From NCBI GenBank assembly GCA_027475525.1, contig JAMWFC010000005.1:310001-374000 (forward strand): DNA of 64,000 nt, given 5' to 3'. The stretch's first letter is position 1, and every line of letters begins with the position of its first letter. The DNA comes from Macrolepiota albuminosa (lineage: Eukaryota > Basidiomycota > Agaricomycetes > Agaricales > Agaricaceae). This document shows, piece after piece, positions 23,295 to 35,570 of the stretch. A program made the position numbers and the translations under genes. The notes under the pieces were generated by a model that ran no database searches, was not told the origin of the DNA, and saw only the letters and a list, made by a program, of their open reading frames with translations.

Positions 23295-25654
23295 ATGGAT
23301 CAGCCGAACAATCAGCGCATGCCACCCCGAAACCACTTCTTGTCGCCAAAATGGGACGAAACGAAGCCTCGCGAACTAACGCAGTACTTCAAAGAGTTGG
23401 AGTATCTGCTACGCGATTGCCGGGTGACCGACGATACACAAATGAAAGAATACGCCGCCAGATACGTCTCATACGACACAGCCGAATCATGGACAGGGCT
23501 GAAGGAGTTCCAAGGACTTACTAGTGACGCACCACCTAGGCCTTTTACCTATGATGAATGGAAAAAGGCTATCATTCATTTATATCCTGGCGCCGAAGAA
23601 GCTACGCGTTATACGGTAATGGAAATCCAGAAGCTAGTACAGGACACCTTTGCGGCTGGTATCTATACTTTAGGAGCGCTATCAACTTATTATCGTGATT
23701 TCCAGCGGATAGCAAGATGGCTGGTCCAAAATGGGAAGTTATATGGGAACGAGGAGCATCAACTTATTATCGTGATTTCCAGCGGATAGCAAGATGGCTG
23801 GTCCAAAATGGGAAGTTATATGGGAACGAGGAGCGCTGTTTGTTTCAACAAGGATTCCTGACTTTGTTATGGACTAAGATTGCGCGACGCTTGGAGATCA
23901 TTATGCATGACCATCACCCCGAGGAACCATACGACATAGAAAAGGTCTTTGAGGCAGGAAAGTGGGTATTAAAGGGCACGGATACGGGTATACCATTACA
24001 GCGACCTGGGGCGGACCATGGAGGAATGGCACCCAAGACAGAGTCGCCAGCACCTAGCGCCGCCAATGACCGTAATGGGTACGTCAAGAAGGAGGATTTG
24101 GAGAATGCCGTTAACAATGCAGTCGCTAACGTCATGAATAAACTGGAAACCTTGATCTCGACTAGTCTTTCGGCGCCTAGAAACAACGTACCAACGGGAC
24201 TTTGCCATTTTTGCGGCGAGGCAGGACATACCATGACCAGGGGTAGGTGCGCTATCCTTGAACAATATCTGCGACAAGGGAAGGCGCGCCGGGGAATGGA
24301 CGGGAAACTAGTCTTACCCTCGGGCGCTATCATTCCCCTATATCCCGAGCATAAGACGTTCCAGGGACGCATTGACGAGTGGCACCGTCGGAACCCCGGG
24401 AACTTAGCGACAGGCAACCTGAATAGCACGACGACAACAGAAGCGGAGGCGACTCCTCAACAAGCACTAATTCACGAGGTACTCCAGCTAAACGCTATCA
24501 GTGACCGACCCACGCTGTCCCGCGAGGAAAGGATTGAGACGCTAGAAAAGGAACTGAGGTCGCTAAAGAATCAGGTCTTCGATGGAGTGGAGATCAAAAA
24601 GGGCAAACAGCCTTTAAAGGATTACAGGCCGTCGGGCGCGACGACAGGCCCCGCCCCAACACCAGCCTCAACCTCTAGCACTAACGACGAAGTACCAGAA
24701 GCCACCAAGGCGCCGGCCGTTCCGGAACCACCGCTACATCCTTACGCTGGCCTAGGGGGCAACTACGCCCCGCCCCTAAATCGTAACTTCGGAGCGCCAG
24801 ATAAACCTATGGGGGGATATCGACCCACAGCGCCTATATATGATCTGGAGAAGTCGAAGTTAGTTTTTGATCGCATCATGCAAAGTCAGGTTACGCTATC
24901 GGTAGGAGAGTTATGCAGCGTGGCGCCAGATGTCAGAAACCAGATGCGTACCGCGGTTACCCCTCGACAAAACGTAGCTAACAATGTAGCGACGGTGGAC
25001 GAATGCAACGACGCGCTGCCTGGTTTCGCATATATAACCAAGACGGTAGCTCCTGAAACTAAGGAAGAGGTCGCACCACCTAAAGAAGCCACGTCTGTTG
25101 ACCTGGTCAAAACCTACCTCAAATTGCTAAGATCTAGCGACGATCCCGCCATCTTGACTGTAGCCCAAGACTCTCATGCGATTCGCTCAATTATGCTGAC
25201 AGTTGATGGGAAAAGCGAAATAGAGTCGATCGTGGATAGCGGATCCCAAATTATTTCAATGGCTGCCGACGTCGCTAACGAGCTGGGTATCATTTACGAT
25301 CCAACGATCATTCTTAACATGCAGAGCGCTAACGGCACGATTGATCGATCCTTGGGGATGGCTCGGAACGTGCCATGCGCTATAGGCGATCTAACGTTCT
25401 ATCTACAAATTCACATACTTAGATCGCCTGCCTACGATTTATTATTAGGAAGGCCCTTCGATGTGCTAGCGCGATCAGTAGTCAAAACAACGTCCGAGGA
25501 GGAAACGACGCTAACTATTAGCGACCCCAATTCTGGAGTCAGGAGAACGGTACCGACATTTCCCCGAGGGAGGTTCCAGAAGCCTGGACCAAGAAAGCGA
25601 CCTTACGTTAGCGACGAACCTTGCGAGTGTTTTCCGGCGCCATCGAGGAGATGA
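23295..25654 (+). CDS. Element C Gag-protease
   Basis: The first ATG in frame is 23295 (MDQPNNQRMPPRNH); the same frame is open upstream to about 22880 without an ATG, interrupted by the duplication 23036-23189. The capsid-like domain is near 23330-23960 (FKELEYLLRDCRVTDD; RIARWLVQNGKLYG), broken by duplication 23681-23834. The zinc knuckle is CHFCGEAGHTMTRGRC (near 24200, CX2CX4HX5C). The protease is near 25200-25480 with DSG (SIVDSGSQIIS) and LLLGRPFDVLA. The ORF ends at TGA 25652-25654, whose first bases are shared with the pol ATG (ATGA). Confidence 0.85.
23681..23834. repeat. 77-bp tandem duplication, in C gag
   Basis: Second copy from 23758. Splits the gag frame. Confidence 0.97.
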
Positions 25655-28600
25655 GTGATGAGGATCATGGAGATGAAGCGCTTGTTTTGGACTATAATCA
25701 TCGGACTGGGCAAGTAACCCTTATATCATATACCCCTTTAGCCCCTGAGATCTTGAACACTTCTACGTCGCTTACTAGCAAAGCTTTATCCTACTTATAC
25801 CTCACTGCATCCGATATTACTGAAAATCTTTCGACAGACACTTATTTCGTTTCTTCCCCTGATTCTAAAGAACCTTTGATATCCGGTTTTGCTAGAAACC
25901 AGAGTTCCATTTATAATACGTTTGCTAACAACAGTACCCCTAAGCGCAAAGGGGTTCAGGTTAAAAAGAAATACAAGCCAGTAGCGCTTAAAACGAAACC
26001 GGTAGCAAGCGGCGTACCCGAAGAATTTCGCATCGAAAGAAAGATCATTGGAGACCCGTTAGCGACCCTTCCCGAGCTTAATCCGAACCCGCCACCCTTT
26101 GAGCCTACTGGACGATTTACGGAAGAACGACGAGCGCTATTCCTTAGCACCCACGATACAGGCTTTCTATCGACGGCGGAACTAGATGTATTGACCGACA
26201 TTATGCGAAAACAAAACGAGGCATTTGCTTGGAAGGATTCCGAACGCGGTAAACTGAGAACTGACTTCTTTCCGCCAGTGGTTATACCAACGATACCTCA
26301 TGTACCTTGGACCGAGCATAACCAACCGATACCGCCGGGCATTGAAGCGGAGGTTTGCCAAATTATTCGTTTCAAAATAGCGGCGGGAGTTTACGAGCCT
26401 TCCAATTCGGCATACCGGTCGCGATGGTTTTGTGTACTAAAGAAAAATGGCAAGCTACGTATAGTTCACAGTCTGGAGCCGCTGAACAAAGTCACGATTC
26501 GTCATTCAGGGGTACCGCCCTTCCCCGATCACGTCGCTGAATCGTTCGCAGGAAGAATATGTGGCGCTACCCTGGATCTGTACGTTGGCTATGACGAGCG
26601 CTTGATTCACCCTTCCTCTCGCGACTTAACGACATTTCAAACGCCATTCGGAGCGCTACGACTGGTTACACTTCCCATGGGGTGGACGAATTCGGTACCC
26701 ATATTCCACAACGACATTACGTTTATTCTACAACCCGAAATACCCCACCATGTGCTTAGTTTTATCGACGATGTTGGCGTTAAGGGCCCAAAAGATTGGC
26801 GCCTTGTAGATGGCAAGCCCAAAGTGCACCTGGAAAATCCTAATATCCGCATGGCGCTATGGGACTTCTTCCAATTGGTCAACCGGGTGCTTCAGCACAT
26901 GAAATATTCTGGTGGAATGTTCTCAGGACACAAATTGGTTCTTTGCACGCCACAATTTAAAATTTTAGGGCACGTTTGCACGCCAGAAGGCAGGATCCCT
27001 GAGGAGAGCCGATTAGCGCTTCTAGAGAAGTGGGGAGTCTGCCATAACCTCTCGGAAGTTCGCGCGTTTCTAGGCACGGTAGGCGTGCTGCGCATGTTCA
27101 TACACCATTTTTCACATCGAGCGCACCCGCTAAATCGCTTAACTCGTTCAGGGGTCCCCTTCGAATTCGGACCCGACCAAATTAACGCCCAAAAAGACTT
27201 AGTGAAGGCACTGCAGGAAGCGAAGCCATTGGTACCCATCGATTATACTACATCCGATCCAGTTATACTTGCCGTCGACACCTCTTACATCGCGGTCGGC
27301 TTCTTTTTATGTCAATGTGATAGCGCGAATTGAAAAATCAGACGCTACCATCGCTTCGGATCAATTACCCTTAACGACAGAGAGTCGCGCTATAGCCAGC
27401 CCAAACTGGAATTATACGGATTGTTTCGAGCGTTTCAGGCGCTACGCATGTATCTTATTGGGGTTCGAAACCTGATCGTCGAAGTCGATGCACGCTACAT
27501 CAAAGGGATGCTTCAGAACCCAGACATTCAACCTTCGGCTAGCATGAATCGCTGGGTAGTAGCGATACTAATGTTCCACTTCGAGCTCGTGCATGTTAAG
27601 AGTGCGTTTCACAGACCTGATGGACTATCTAGGCGACCTAGGCAGCCGGAGGACGAAGCGCTAGACGAAAGCGATAACGACGTATTTGACGACTGGATTG
27701 ACCGGTTGCACGGTTTCATACATATTATTCAATTGCCTATTTCGGCCCTTCGCGAAGACCAACCTATCTCGACCTGGCTACACCCTATCATTCCATACCA
27801 ACCTAAACCGTATCAGGCTCCATCGACTTTTTACACGGCCAGTATCTATAACGTCGCTAAGCCGCATAATGATCTAAAGATAGTCGAGGAACCAAGACCC
27901 TTACGGGAAGATAGTCGCAACCTTCCATATTCGGCGGTACCTTGTAGCGCCAAGGCTAAGTCAGAAGACCAACGAGTTGATCAGGTTAGGAAATGGTTAC
28001 AGGATTTGCGCCGACCATCAGACCTTATGGACACGGAATACGCCACCTTCATTCGATATGCAACGACTTTCTTTATGGCTGAAAATCGGCTTTGGCGACG
28101 AAATAGGTCTGGCGCTCACAAATTAGTGATCAGGCCAGAGGGACGCGTTAGGATTTTGCGCGCTATGCATGATGACTTGGGATATCGAGGACTCTACGCA
28201 ACGCGGGCGAATTTGTTGGAACGTTTCTGGTGGCCTCAAGTTAGCGCTGATATAGCATGGTATATTCGTACTTGTCATCTCTGCCAAATCCAACAGACGC
28301 GCCAAGTCCTTATTCCCCCAACCGTAGCGACTCCAGCACCCTTGTTCGGAAAAATATATATCGACACTATGCACATGCCCAAGTCGGGGCGCTACAAGTA
28401 TATTATCCAGGGAAGGTGTTCCTTGGTGCATTGGCCAGAGTTCCGTATGCTCCAGCGGGAAAATACCGACGCAATAGCTAAGTGGCTCTTCGAAGATGTT
28501 ATTTGCAGATGGGGAGCCCTTCACGAGATTGTTACAGACAACGGAGCGCCAATAGTTAAGGCGCTTACCTACCTCGCTAAGAAATACAACATACAGCATA

Positions 28601-29331
28601 TTCGAGTCTCAGGATACAATAAACGCGCTAACGGTATAGTGGAAAGGCCACATTTTGACGTACGACAGGCGCTATTTAAGGCGGTAGACGGCGACGAAAG
28701 TCGCTGGAGCGAAGCGACTTATTCGGTCTTTTGGTCTGAACGGGTTACCGTACGGAAGAGGATGGGCTGCTCTCCCTACTACGCGGCGACTGGCACCCAT
28801 CCCCTGCTTCCAGCAGACGTTGTGGAGGCAACATACCTACAACCACCACCTAACTCAATCCTGTCCTCTACCGACCTTATTGCTAGGCGCGCTATTGACT
28901 TACAACGACGCATGGAGGATCTAGAGCGCCTACACGAGGTGGTATTTCAAGCTAGACGACAAGCCGCACTACAATTTGAAAGTGAGCATAGCGCTACTAT
29001 CCGGGACTACAATTTTACAGCTGGCGCCTTAGTGCTAATGCGCAACTCGAAAATCGAAGTAACCCATAACAAAAAGATGCGACCTCGATACCTAGGGCCC
29101 CTCATAGTCGTTTCCCGCAATAGGGGAGGAGCCTACGTACTCTGCGAGCTGGACAGCTCGGTTTTGCATCGACCGGTAGCAGCGTTTCGACTCATTCCCT
29201 ACTTAGCGCGTGAACACATTCCACTACCTTTGCCGGCACTAGACATTGACACGGCCAAACTGCGAGAGCTTGAAGAGACTGAGTTGGTGGACGATGACGA
29301 GATCACTCCTGATGACGAAGAGGAACAATGA
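25651..29331 (+). CDS. Element C Pol: RT, RNase H, integrase
   Basis: It starts at the ATG overlapping the gag-pro stop. RT lies at about 26280-27100 with an FIDD catalytic box (SFIDDVGVKGP, near 26760) instead of YLDD. RNase H is near 27240-27660, interrupted by one in-frame TGA at 27331, after which the frame stays open (LELYGLFRAF, VEVDARYIKGML). Integrase has MHDDLGYRG...CHLC (the second zinc His is Tyr), then YIDTMHMP, VTDNGAP and NGIVERPHFD as DDE positions. The C-terminus has a GPY-like motif (RYLGPLIVVSR) and an acidic tail; I see no chromodomain. Apart from the TGA it reads as an intact enzyme of about 1225 residues. Confidence 0.88.
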
Positions 29332-29640
29332 AAGACCACAGAAAACTTGAAGAGACTGAGTTGGTGGACGATGACGAGATCACTCCTGATGACGAAGAGG
29401 AACAATGAAAGACCACAGAAAACGAGGCGCTAGCGCTAACCGCTGGCGCCTCGTTTTCTGTGGTCTTTCATTGTTCCTCTTCGTCATCAGGAGTGATCTC
29501 GTCATCGTCCGGCCAAACTGCGAGAGCTTGAAGAGACTGAGTTGGTGGACGATGACGAGATCACTCCTGATGACGAAGAGGAACAATGAAAGACCACAGA
29601 AAACGAGGCGCCAGCGGTTAGCGCTAGCGCCCCCTGCTAC
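29269..29640. repeat. Inverted and tandem repeats at the end of element C pol
   Basis: The last coding bases of pol are present three times in direct orientation (from 29269, 29346 and about 29520) and once inverted (about 29425-29509). The second copy and the inverted one form a hairpin with a 65-bp stem around a 15-base loop. The first pair is a 77-bp tandem duplication. This may be a mis-resolved assembly path through a palindrome rather than real DNA. Confidence 0.75.
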
Positions 29641-29736
29641 GGACTTAAAACATGCGCTAGTAATCATGAAGAGGGTGCATAACTGGGCGATACTAATACA
29701 TGCGGCATTACCAAACTATACTGGACTACAAAAAGC

Positions 29737-31380
29737 TTAAGACAACGATGACAACCGCCGACGAGGACCCTTGACTCGCTCCTTGTGTCGCCTATAGGCG
29801 GGAGGAGCACCGGAAGGGGGACGAATGGCAGCGTTAGGCGGCGCGGGTGGAGTGACTGGAGAAGGAGGTATGGGAGCGACTGGAGAAGGAGGTACGGGAG
29901 CGCGAGGAGGAGGCACGGGAAGGGCGATTGTAGGTGGAGCGCGGGAAGGACCCGGGGGAGCAGCGGGACGAGCAGGGGACAAGTACCACCTGGCCTCGTC
30001 CAAGCGACGCTCTAAAGCTGTGAAAGGAACGATCACGCGGTCAAGCACGGCTCTACTAGCGTTAAGGTTGACAAGAACCGGAAGAGGGAGCCAGGAAAGG
30101 CTCTAGAAAAGGGGCAGGGAGTTAGCTAACCAAAGCTGGGCGAAAGAGGGATATAGGTACTAACCAAACCCCCGGTCTCGCGGAGAAGACTATGAAGGCT
30201 CAACGCGGTACCAGTAATGGTCTCCTCCTACGACGAGCATAAGTATTCCCTAAAGCATGCGCTAATAAAGGGGTTTACGGTGACTAGGGACGGGTCTGTA
30301 TCTATCTCCCATTCGGCGGAGGCCGCTAGCAGGATCCGGTATCGGCGCACAAGGGTCAATATGTTGCTGTTCTCTTGCGGAAAGCCGCCGTCAGGCATTA
30401 ACGCGAGGAAGCGCTCGAGGCGATCTAGGATGGGAGGCCGGTGAATGAGTACGGGGTCATCAAGAAGGAGGGAAGGTTCTGGCATGATATGATACTAACC
30501 GGGTTAACTGCGCCAGAATCCATAAAATACCTCTAGCTGGTTGCAGGGTCACGGATGCTTGGGAACTCTTACATGCGCAAACAATCATGAGGGGGGGGAA
30601 GACAATGATGCATTTCATATATCTACGACAAAAGAAATCAACTAGCCAAAATCTGTCAGCCCAGTGGCGCCACAAAAAAGAAGAAGCCGACTTACATAAA
30701 CGACATGGGAGATGGACGAGTATCAAGGACCGGGCAAAAGGAGAGGCCTGGAAGGCCGCCAGCCTTCAGCTGGACCGCGAAAAAGCCGACCACCAGTAGA
30801 CGAGCGGGGCGCCTAGCGGGGCAATGCGTTAGAGGGAAGAAAACAAGGTAATAAGGTAACGGACCAGGTAGTGACTCTCCTCAAGCAGCAACTCAAGACG
30901 CTCCTTCGTTTCCTTGGTCGCGATTTGCTTTATTGGGCGACTATCAGAAGAGAAGGAGGGCGAAAAAGGCAATAGCGCACCTGAAAAATCCGACTCCAGT
31001 TTTTCTCCATACCGAAACGGGTCAACGGCAGGTCATCGTTCCAGATCTCACAGGCCACACGAAGTAGCTGGCAGCGACGACCTAACTCAACGACTCCGTC
31101 GGTCAGCCCGGGCACGCCGACCGCTGGGTAGTGGTGGAAGAACGAGGTAGCGCGTTCCAGGAAAGTGGGGGGATCCATTACGATATGAGCACGATCACAA
31201 CGGGCAGTCCACACGATGCCGGTTGGGCTTTCCATCACAAAGACTGATGAGATGCTGTCGGGGCATGGGCAATTTATAGGACTCGGACGGTGTTTCAACT
31301 AGCGACAGCGTGGGAGGGCATTTCTCAAGGGGCTTGGACCCTGACGCAGACACGAACCAATAGGATGCGCTGGAGTCCAT
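29737..31380 (-). CDS. Element C antisense gene 2 (downstream), exons incomplete
   Basis: Minus-strand reading pieces lie in tandem: a start at 31380 (MDSSASYWFVSASGSKP) or 31235 (MESPTGIVWTARC), then DPPTFLERATSFFHHYPAVGVPGL to 30990; a helical piece at 30485-30300 (LIHRPPILDRLERFLALMPDGG); and a C-terminal Pro-rich piece at 30048-29737 (FTALERRLDEARWYLSP). Short gaps between them suit introns, but I could not fix every junction. No domain recognised. Function unknown; it lies just 3' of antisense gene 1 and on the same strand. Confidence 0.45.
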
Positions 31381-31393
31381 TTTAGGTCGCACA

Positions 31394-31839
31394 AAGAGGG
31401 TATTAACCTTCGAGATCTAGCGCTTATACCCACCATCACCGAATAACCACAAGCGATCAGTGGCACTCTATTTCTTATACATTAAAACTTCTTGCATGAA
31501 TCAACTTATTTTTCTACGAATAACCACAAGCGATCAGTGGCACTCTATTTCTTATACATTAAAACTTCTTGCATGAATCAACTTATTTTTCTACAGACGA
31601 TACCTATTTCTTCCTAGGCTGGCACGATATTGGCTATTGGGTCGCGCTGGTAATAGGGGTTTTTACGCCATGATGATTTACTGAGCGTTTCCCCTTTTTT
31701 CTTACTTTGTATTTTGATTACTTACAAACTGACGATTTCGAAACAAGGGGAGGGGAGCGTTTATTTTAGTATGGCTATCACAGACTACGTATCAAATTTT
31801 TCAAAGTCCACAAAAATTCGAAGCGCTACGGGCCGGCGA
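31394..31839. other. Spacer between the two antisense genes of element C
   Basis: AT-richer sequence with the 77-bp duplication 31440-31593. I see no convincing ORF. It would hold the promoter of antisense gene 2 and the terminator of antisense gene 1. Confidence 0.5.
31440..31593. repeat. 77-bp tandem duplication, in C spacer
   Basis: Second copy from 31517. Confidence 0.97.
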
Positions 31840-34350
31840 CTACGCATCAGACGCGGAGGGAGCGGGATCACCCAATGGAAGCAAGTCCCCGTCTTGAATG
31901 GCGTTACTCGCTTGCCACTCAAGCGCATCAGTGATGTCGTCATGGAGCTCAAGCAGGAGGAGCTCACGGCGCGCTAAGGTGGAAACACGAGGACGGAGGA
32001 GGGCGAGTTCGCTACCAACGACGTCGGTTGCGTCCTCGATCTGGCGAAGTTGTTGATGGAGATCGGCGGCAGGACGAAGGGGAGTGACAGGATAAGAGAA
32101 CTCATCCCCAAGCCAAGGATAGGCGTCGCCGGAAACGCGCATGGCGGGGGGAGGAGTCCAAAAAGGATCGAACTTAGCGAAGGTCAGCGGAGAGATGAAC
32201 CAACTAGGAAATGCAGACTTACTCGAACGGTTACGGGAGCACGGGGGGTCCATTCATGGCGCTCATCGCCTGGGGACATGGCCCTAGCGGAAGAAAGGCG
32301 GATGCCGTAGGAAGGCAAGTACCTCCAGCGGCGGCGGCGCTCGCCCTGAGCTACTAGGGTCCCTTCGGACTCAGGCGCGGTAGAGGACTCGTGAGTACTG
32401 GGGAAATAAGAGAGGCTACGAGGAGGGGTAAGAGATGGTGTAATAGGAAGGGCAACGGGGGAGGCGCTAGCCACGACAGGCTCGGGGGCAGGGGTAGCGC
32501 CGGCAACAGACATTACGACATCTTCGGCGGGAGGGATATTCACGACAACCAGAAGCGAAGGAGTAGGGGACCTAGCGACAAAGAAGTTAGCACCGCCTGG
32601 CAAGGAAAACCCGAAGACTACGCACCGATTACCGCTGGGGCCACTCTGATAAGGGTTAGCGGCGAAAGGGGGAGTAATGCGAAGCAGAAGAGCGCGTACC
32701 GCCAACAGCGCATTGGTGTCGACTACAGGCCCAGCCTCATCGTCATCCTCGCCCTCAGCATCCCTCTCGGTATCCTCGCCTTCATCAGTAGACGACTCGG
32801 TAGAAGACAAGACGACAGGAGTAGCAGGCGCTAGCTCCCGGCGCTTACCGGGACTCTTGCTAGGAGAGGCGACAATAGGCTTACGCTTCGAAGGGACGGG
32901 ACGACGGGGAGAACGGGCAAAGGGGGCGGTCACGGTAGTACCATCTTGGGTGATGGGAAGCGCTAGGCTTGCAGCGCTAATCACAGTGGGCTGACGAGTA
33001 GCGGCCAAATCGCGTTGCTGCAACACAAAGGCCCGGGCGTTACGAACTAAGACTGCGCGCTCGTAATTGCGCTGCATGATAGCGTCCCTACCACGTTCGC
33101 GAGTACGAATCCCATTGAAGGCACAGCCCCGTTTCAACGCATCGCAACGGTAGCAGGGAAGAGAGGCGGTAGGAAACCAGCAACCCTCAGGATCGTTTTC
33201 AGACCAGCATTTATCGCACTGGGAAAGAAGTTAGCGACGTCATCAAACTTTCAGGGACAAACATGCACTTACCGCACCAATCTTCGCCCTAAAGGCGCGG
33301 TGCTCCACGGGTGCCACCGTAACCTTCTTCTTAGCGCCGAGCACCTGGACACCAGCCGGGAGGCCGGTATCAATGACGGTAGTATCGCGACGAAGGCGCA
33401 GCAAATCACGAAGCTCCGCGTCGGTAAACATAGTTTGGTTGGGCACCTAAGGAGGGCTCGATCAGGCGCTAGAGACAAGCGATCTTAAAAGGAAACACTT
33501 ACAACATACAAAGGGGCAACACGAGCAGGGAGATTGACCTAAGAAGAAGAGTGAGTAGAAGAACTAGAGGCAAGAAGACAAGGACGCACGGTACGTTTAG
33601 GAGGACTAGCGAGAGTAGGGGGCGCGCGATTAATAACGACGGCGAAGTTACGGGGGGGAAGGCGAGAAATAGTATGGGTAGGTCCGGGCCGGGGCTCACT
33701 GGCGGTAACGGCAATCCGTTTGATGGCCGAGTGAGGAGGCGCAGTACGAGTGGGAGAAGCGACGATGGGTGCAGGGCGAGCGGGAGAAGCATCGCCACGA
33801 AAAGGACTACCAAGAACGGGAGGAGGCAGAACGGAAACAGGAGCAGCAGGAGCGGCCGGAACGGAAGGGACGGTAGAGGCCGACGGGGCGCTAGGAAGAC
33901 TTGCAACGGTGGGCGACGTAGCAACCGACTACTCAGGGTTAACACGGAAAATGTGAGGAAGAAAAGGAGGGAACTCACCTCGCCAACCTCGGTACTAGCC
34001 AGCAGGGCGTCGATCTCGTCGGATAGGGAAGGAGCCTAGCATGGGCGCTGAACCTTAGCGCCACGAACCTAAAATCAAACCTAAAAACTTACGAACAAGT
34101 CCGCGAACGGTAGCAACCAATCGGCACCCTCATATTCACGGTACCGAGCCATGCACCATTCACGAACCTCGACGCCCCACGCCCAGGAACTGTCAGAGCC
34201 GCGGACCACGAGCCAGCGCCGATAGAGTTGCATAATGCCAGGGACGGTTTGTGGCGCATCGGCGGGACCGACAGACTTAGCGCGATCGAATAAATAAGAG
34301 GCTTTAGCCAGGAAATTGCGAAGAGCAGAGGCATCGAAAGGAGTGGACAT
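31840..34350 (-). CDS. Element C antisense gene 1, seven exons, cysteine-cluster protein
   Basis: Exons read on the minus strand: 34350-34093, 34035-33979, 33928-33590, 33538-33503, 33446-33273, 33218-32223, 32172-31840. Every exon is a multiple of three, all introns are 50-57 bp, and most donors are gtaagt or gtgagt. The product would be about 730 residues. Exon 1 has LYRRWLVVRGSD...EVREWCMARY. Exon 5 has FTDAELRDLLRLRRDT. Exon 6 opens with a cysteine cluster, CX2CX8CX8CX2CX6C (33218-33123), followed by basic and acidic low-complexity segments. Exon 7 is helical with leucine heptads. The decayed relative at 45431-48515 keeps the same cysteine spacing. A zinc-binding, possibly nucleic-acid-binding role is inference only. 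Confidence 0.75.
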
Positions 34351-34484
34351 GTTGGAAAGATGGGAAGGAAAACACGAGAAGGTGAAGGGCTAAAAACGAT
34401 TTTTATAAGGCGCCGGCGGCAGCATACGGACCGTAGCGCAGTCAAATTAATGACGGCGTTTGACTGAGGACAGTCAATTTTTCA

Positions 34485-34496
34485 GTTGGGGGGAGA
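34485..34496 (+). promoter_or_regulatory. Polypurine tract of element C
   Basis: ttggggggaga directly precedes the 3' LTR. The same tract precedes the C' LTR at 48620-48631. Confidence 0.7.
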
Positions 34497-35566
34497 TGAT
34501 AGGCTTCTACTCAGACTGAGCGCATCAAGGGACATTATAGGCCAACCGACACTTGACGTATTCAGGACTCTAGCGACCAGTTGGGAATATAGAGCAGCTC
34601 TAGCTCTGGCAAATTACTACAGGATGTGGAAACTTATCCTAACCCCTAGCTACCAGGCCTACAGCGCACTCCTTTCACCTAGCCCAAGGACGAAGGAGGC
34701 TCATAACGTATAGCGCTAACACAACGGCGGGAGAGGACTATAACTAAACCCCGATCACTTCCAGAAGGAGCCAGCAGCAGGCGCTGCCATTGGACGAGGC
34801 ACTTCAATCAGAAGTCTAAAGGGATCAATGACGGCGGCACTGGATATACTTAAATCCAACATCTGGACCTGACAGGAACTAATACAATGAGTAGCGCTGA
34901 CATTAGCGCTCACGGCGTCTGTCGAGGATTTTCCGACCATACCCCGGAACGGCCTGGCCAATCGGAGTTATAGAAAAGTGAGCAGACTCGTACAACTCTA
35001 AGTCAATATAGAGTCACCGCAGGTCGCCGTGGGTCATAACGCCGTTGGTCGCCGTCAGCCATGTGCACAAGGTCGCCGTTGACAGGTCGCCGTTAGAGTA
35101 AACCATGAGGAGAGGCGCTAGGAGGTAGCGCCGCAGATGGACTTGTATCTTGGCAAACACGGTAGCGCACTGTATATAAAATAGCTACTTTTCATGTATA
35201 TAACAACGAATCGTAACCCCTCGAACTCACAGTTACACTTAGCGTTCAACTCGCGCTAGCCTCCTCCGACTTTGTCACTAAGTCGGGCGCTAGCTCCGTC
35301 TATCTCGTCTTCATCGTTTACGGTGCCACTTACGGGCACAATACGCTGCGCTACTCGTCTTTTCCCCAATATCTTTGCCTAAACCACGACACTAACCGTC
35401 TGCCAGGTAGCCCCCGAAGCGCTACAATCTAGCGCATCATTTTACTACCTCCACTTGAGCGCACCGGGACCCTGTCAGGACTCCTCACAACTACGTACGC
35501 CAAGCGCTGGAGACGGTGTTGTACTGCGTATACGTCCAGCGCACCCAACCACAGTTGGCGTCATCA
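34497..35566 (+). repeat. Element C 3' LTR (1070 bp)
   Basis: Direct repeat of 21760-22829. It is followed by the target duplication gcgg (35567-35570) and by the first 11 bases of the interrupted A' LTR. Confidence 0.95.
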
Positions 35567-35570
35567 GCGG

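Larger units (their letters stand above)
21760..35566 (+). mobile_element. Element C, complete Ty3/gypsy element with antisense genes
   Basis: 13.8 kb from TGATAGG to CATCA. Order: 1070-bp LTR, tRNA-type PBS, gag-pro, pol (RT-RH-IN without a chromodomain), two antisense gene regions, polypurine tract, LTR. I find one difference between the LTRs (c at 22780, t at the matching site near 35518), so it is young. It is flanked by gcgg on both sides (21756-21759 and 35567-35570); the solo LTR at 46684 also has a 4-bp TSD. It is inserted in the LTR of A'. It differs clearly from A and B in protein sequence. Confidence 0.93.

Noticed and set aside
33499..33978. 159-codon Leu-rich minus-strand frame that looks like a membrane protein
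   Set aside because: Wrong frame of antisense exon 3 and its introns; the Ser/Pro/Ala frame joins in phase with its neighbours.
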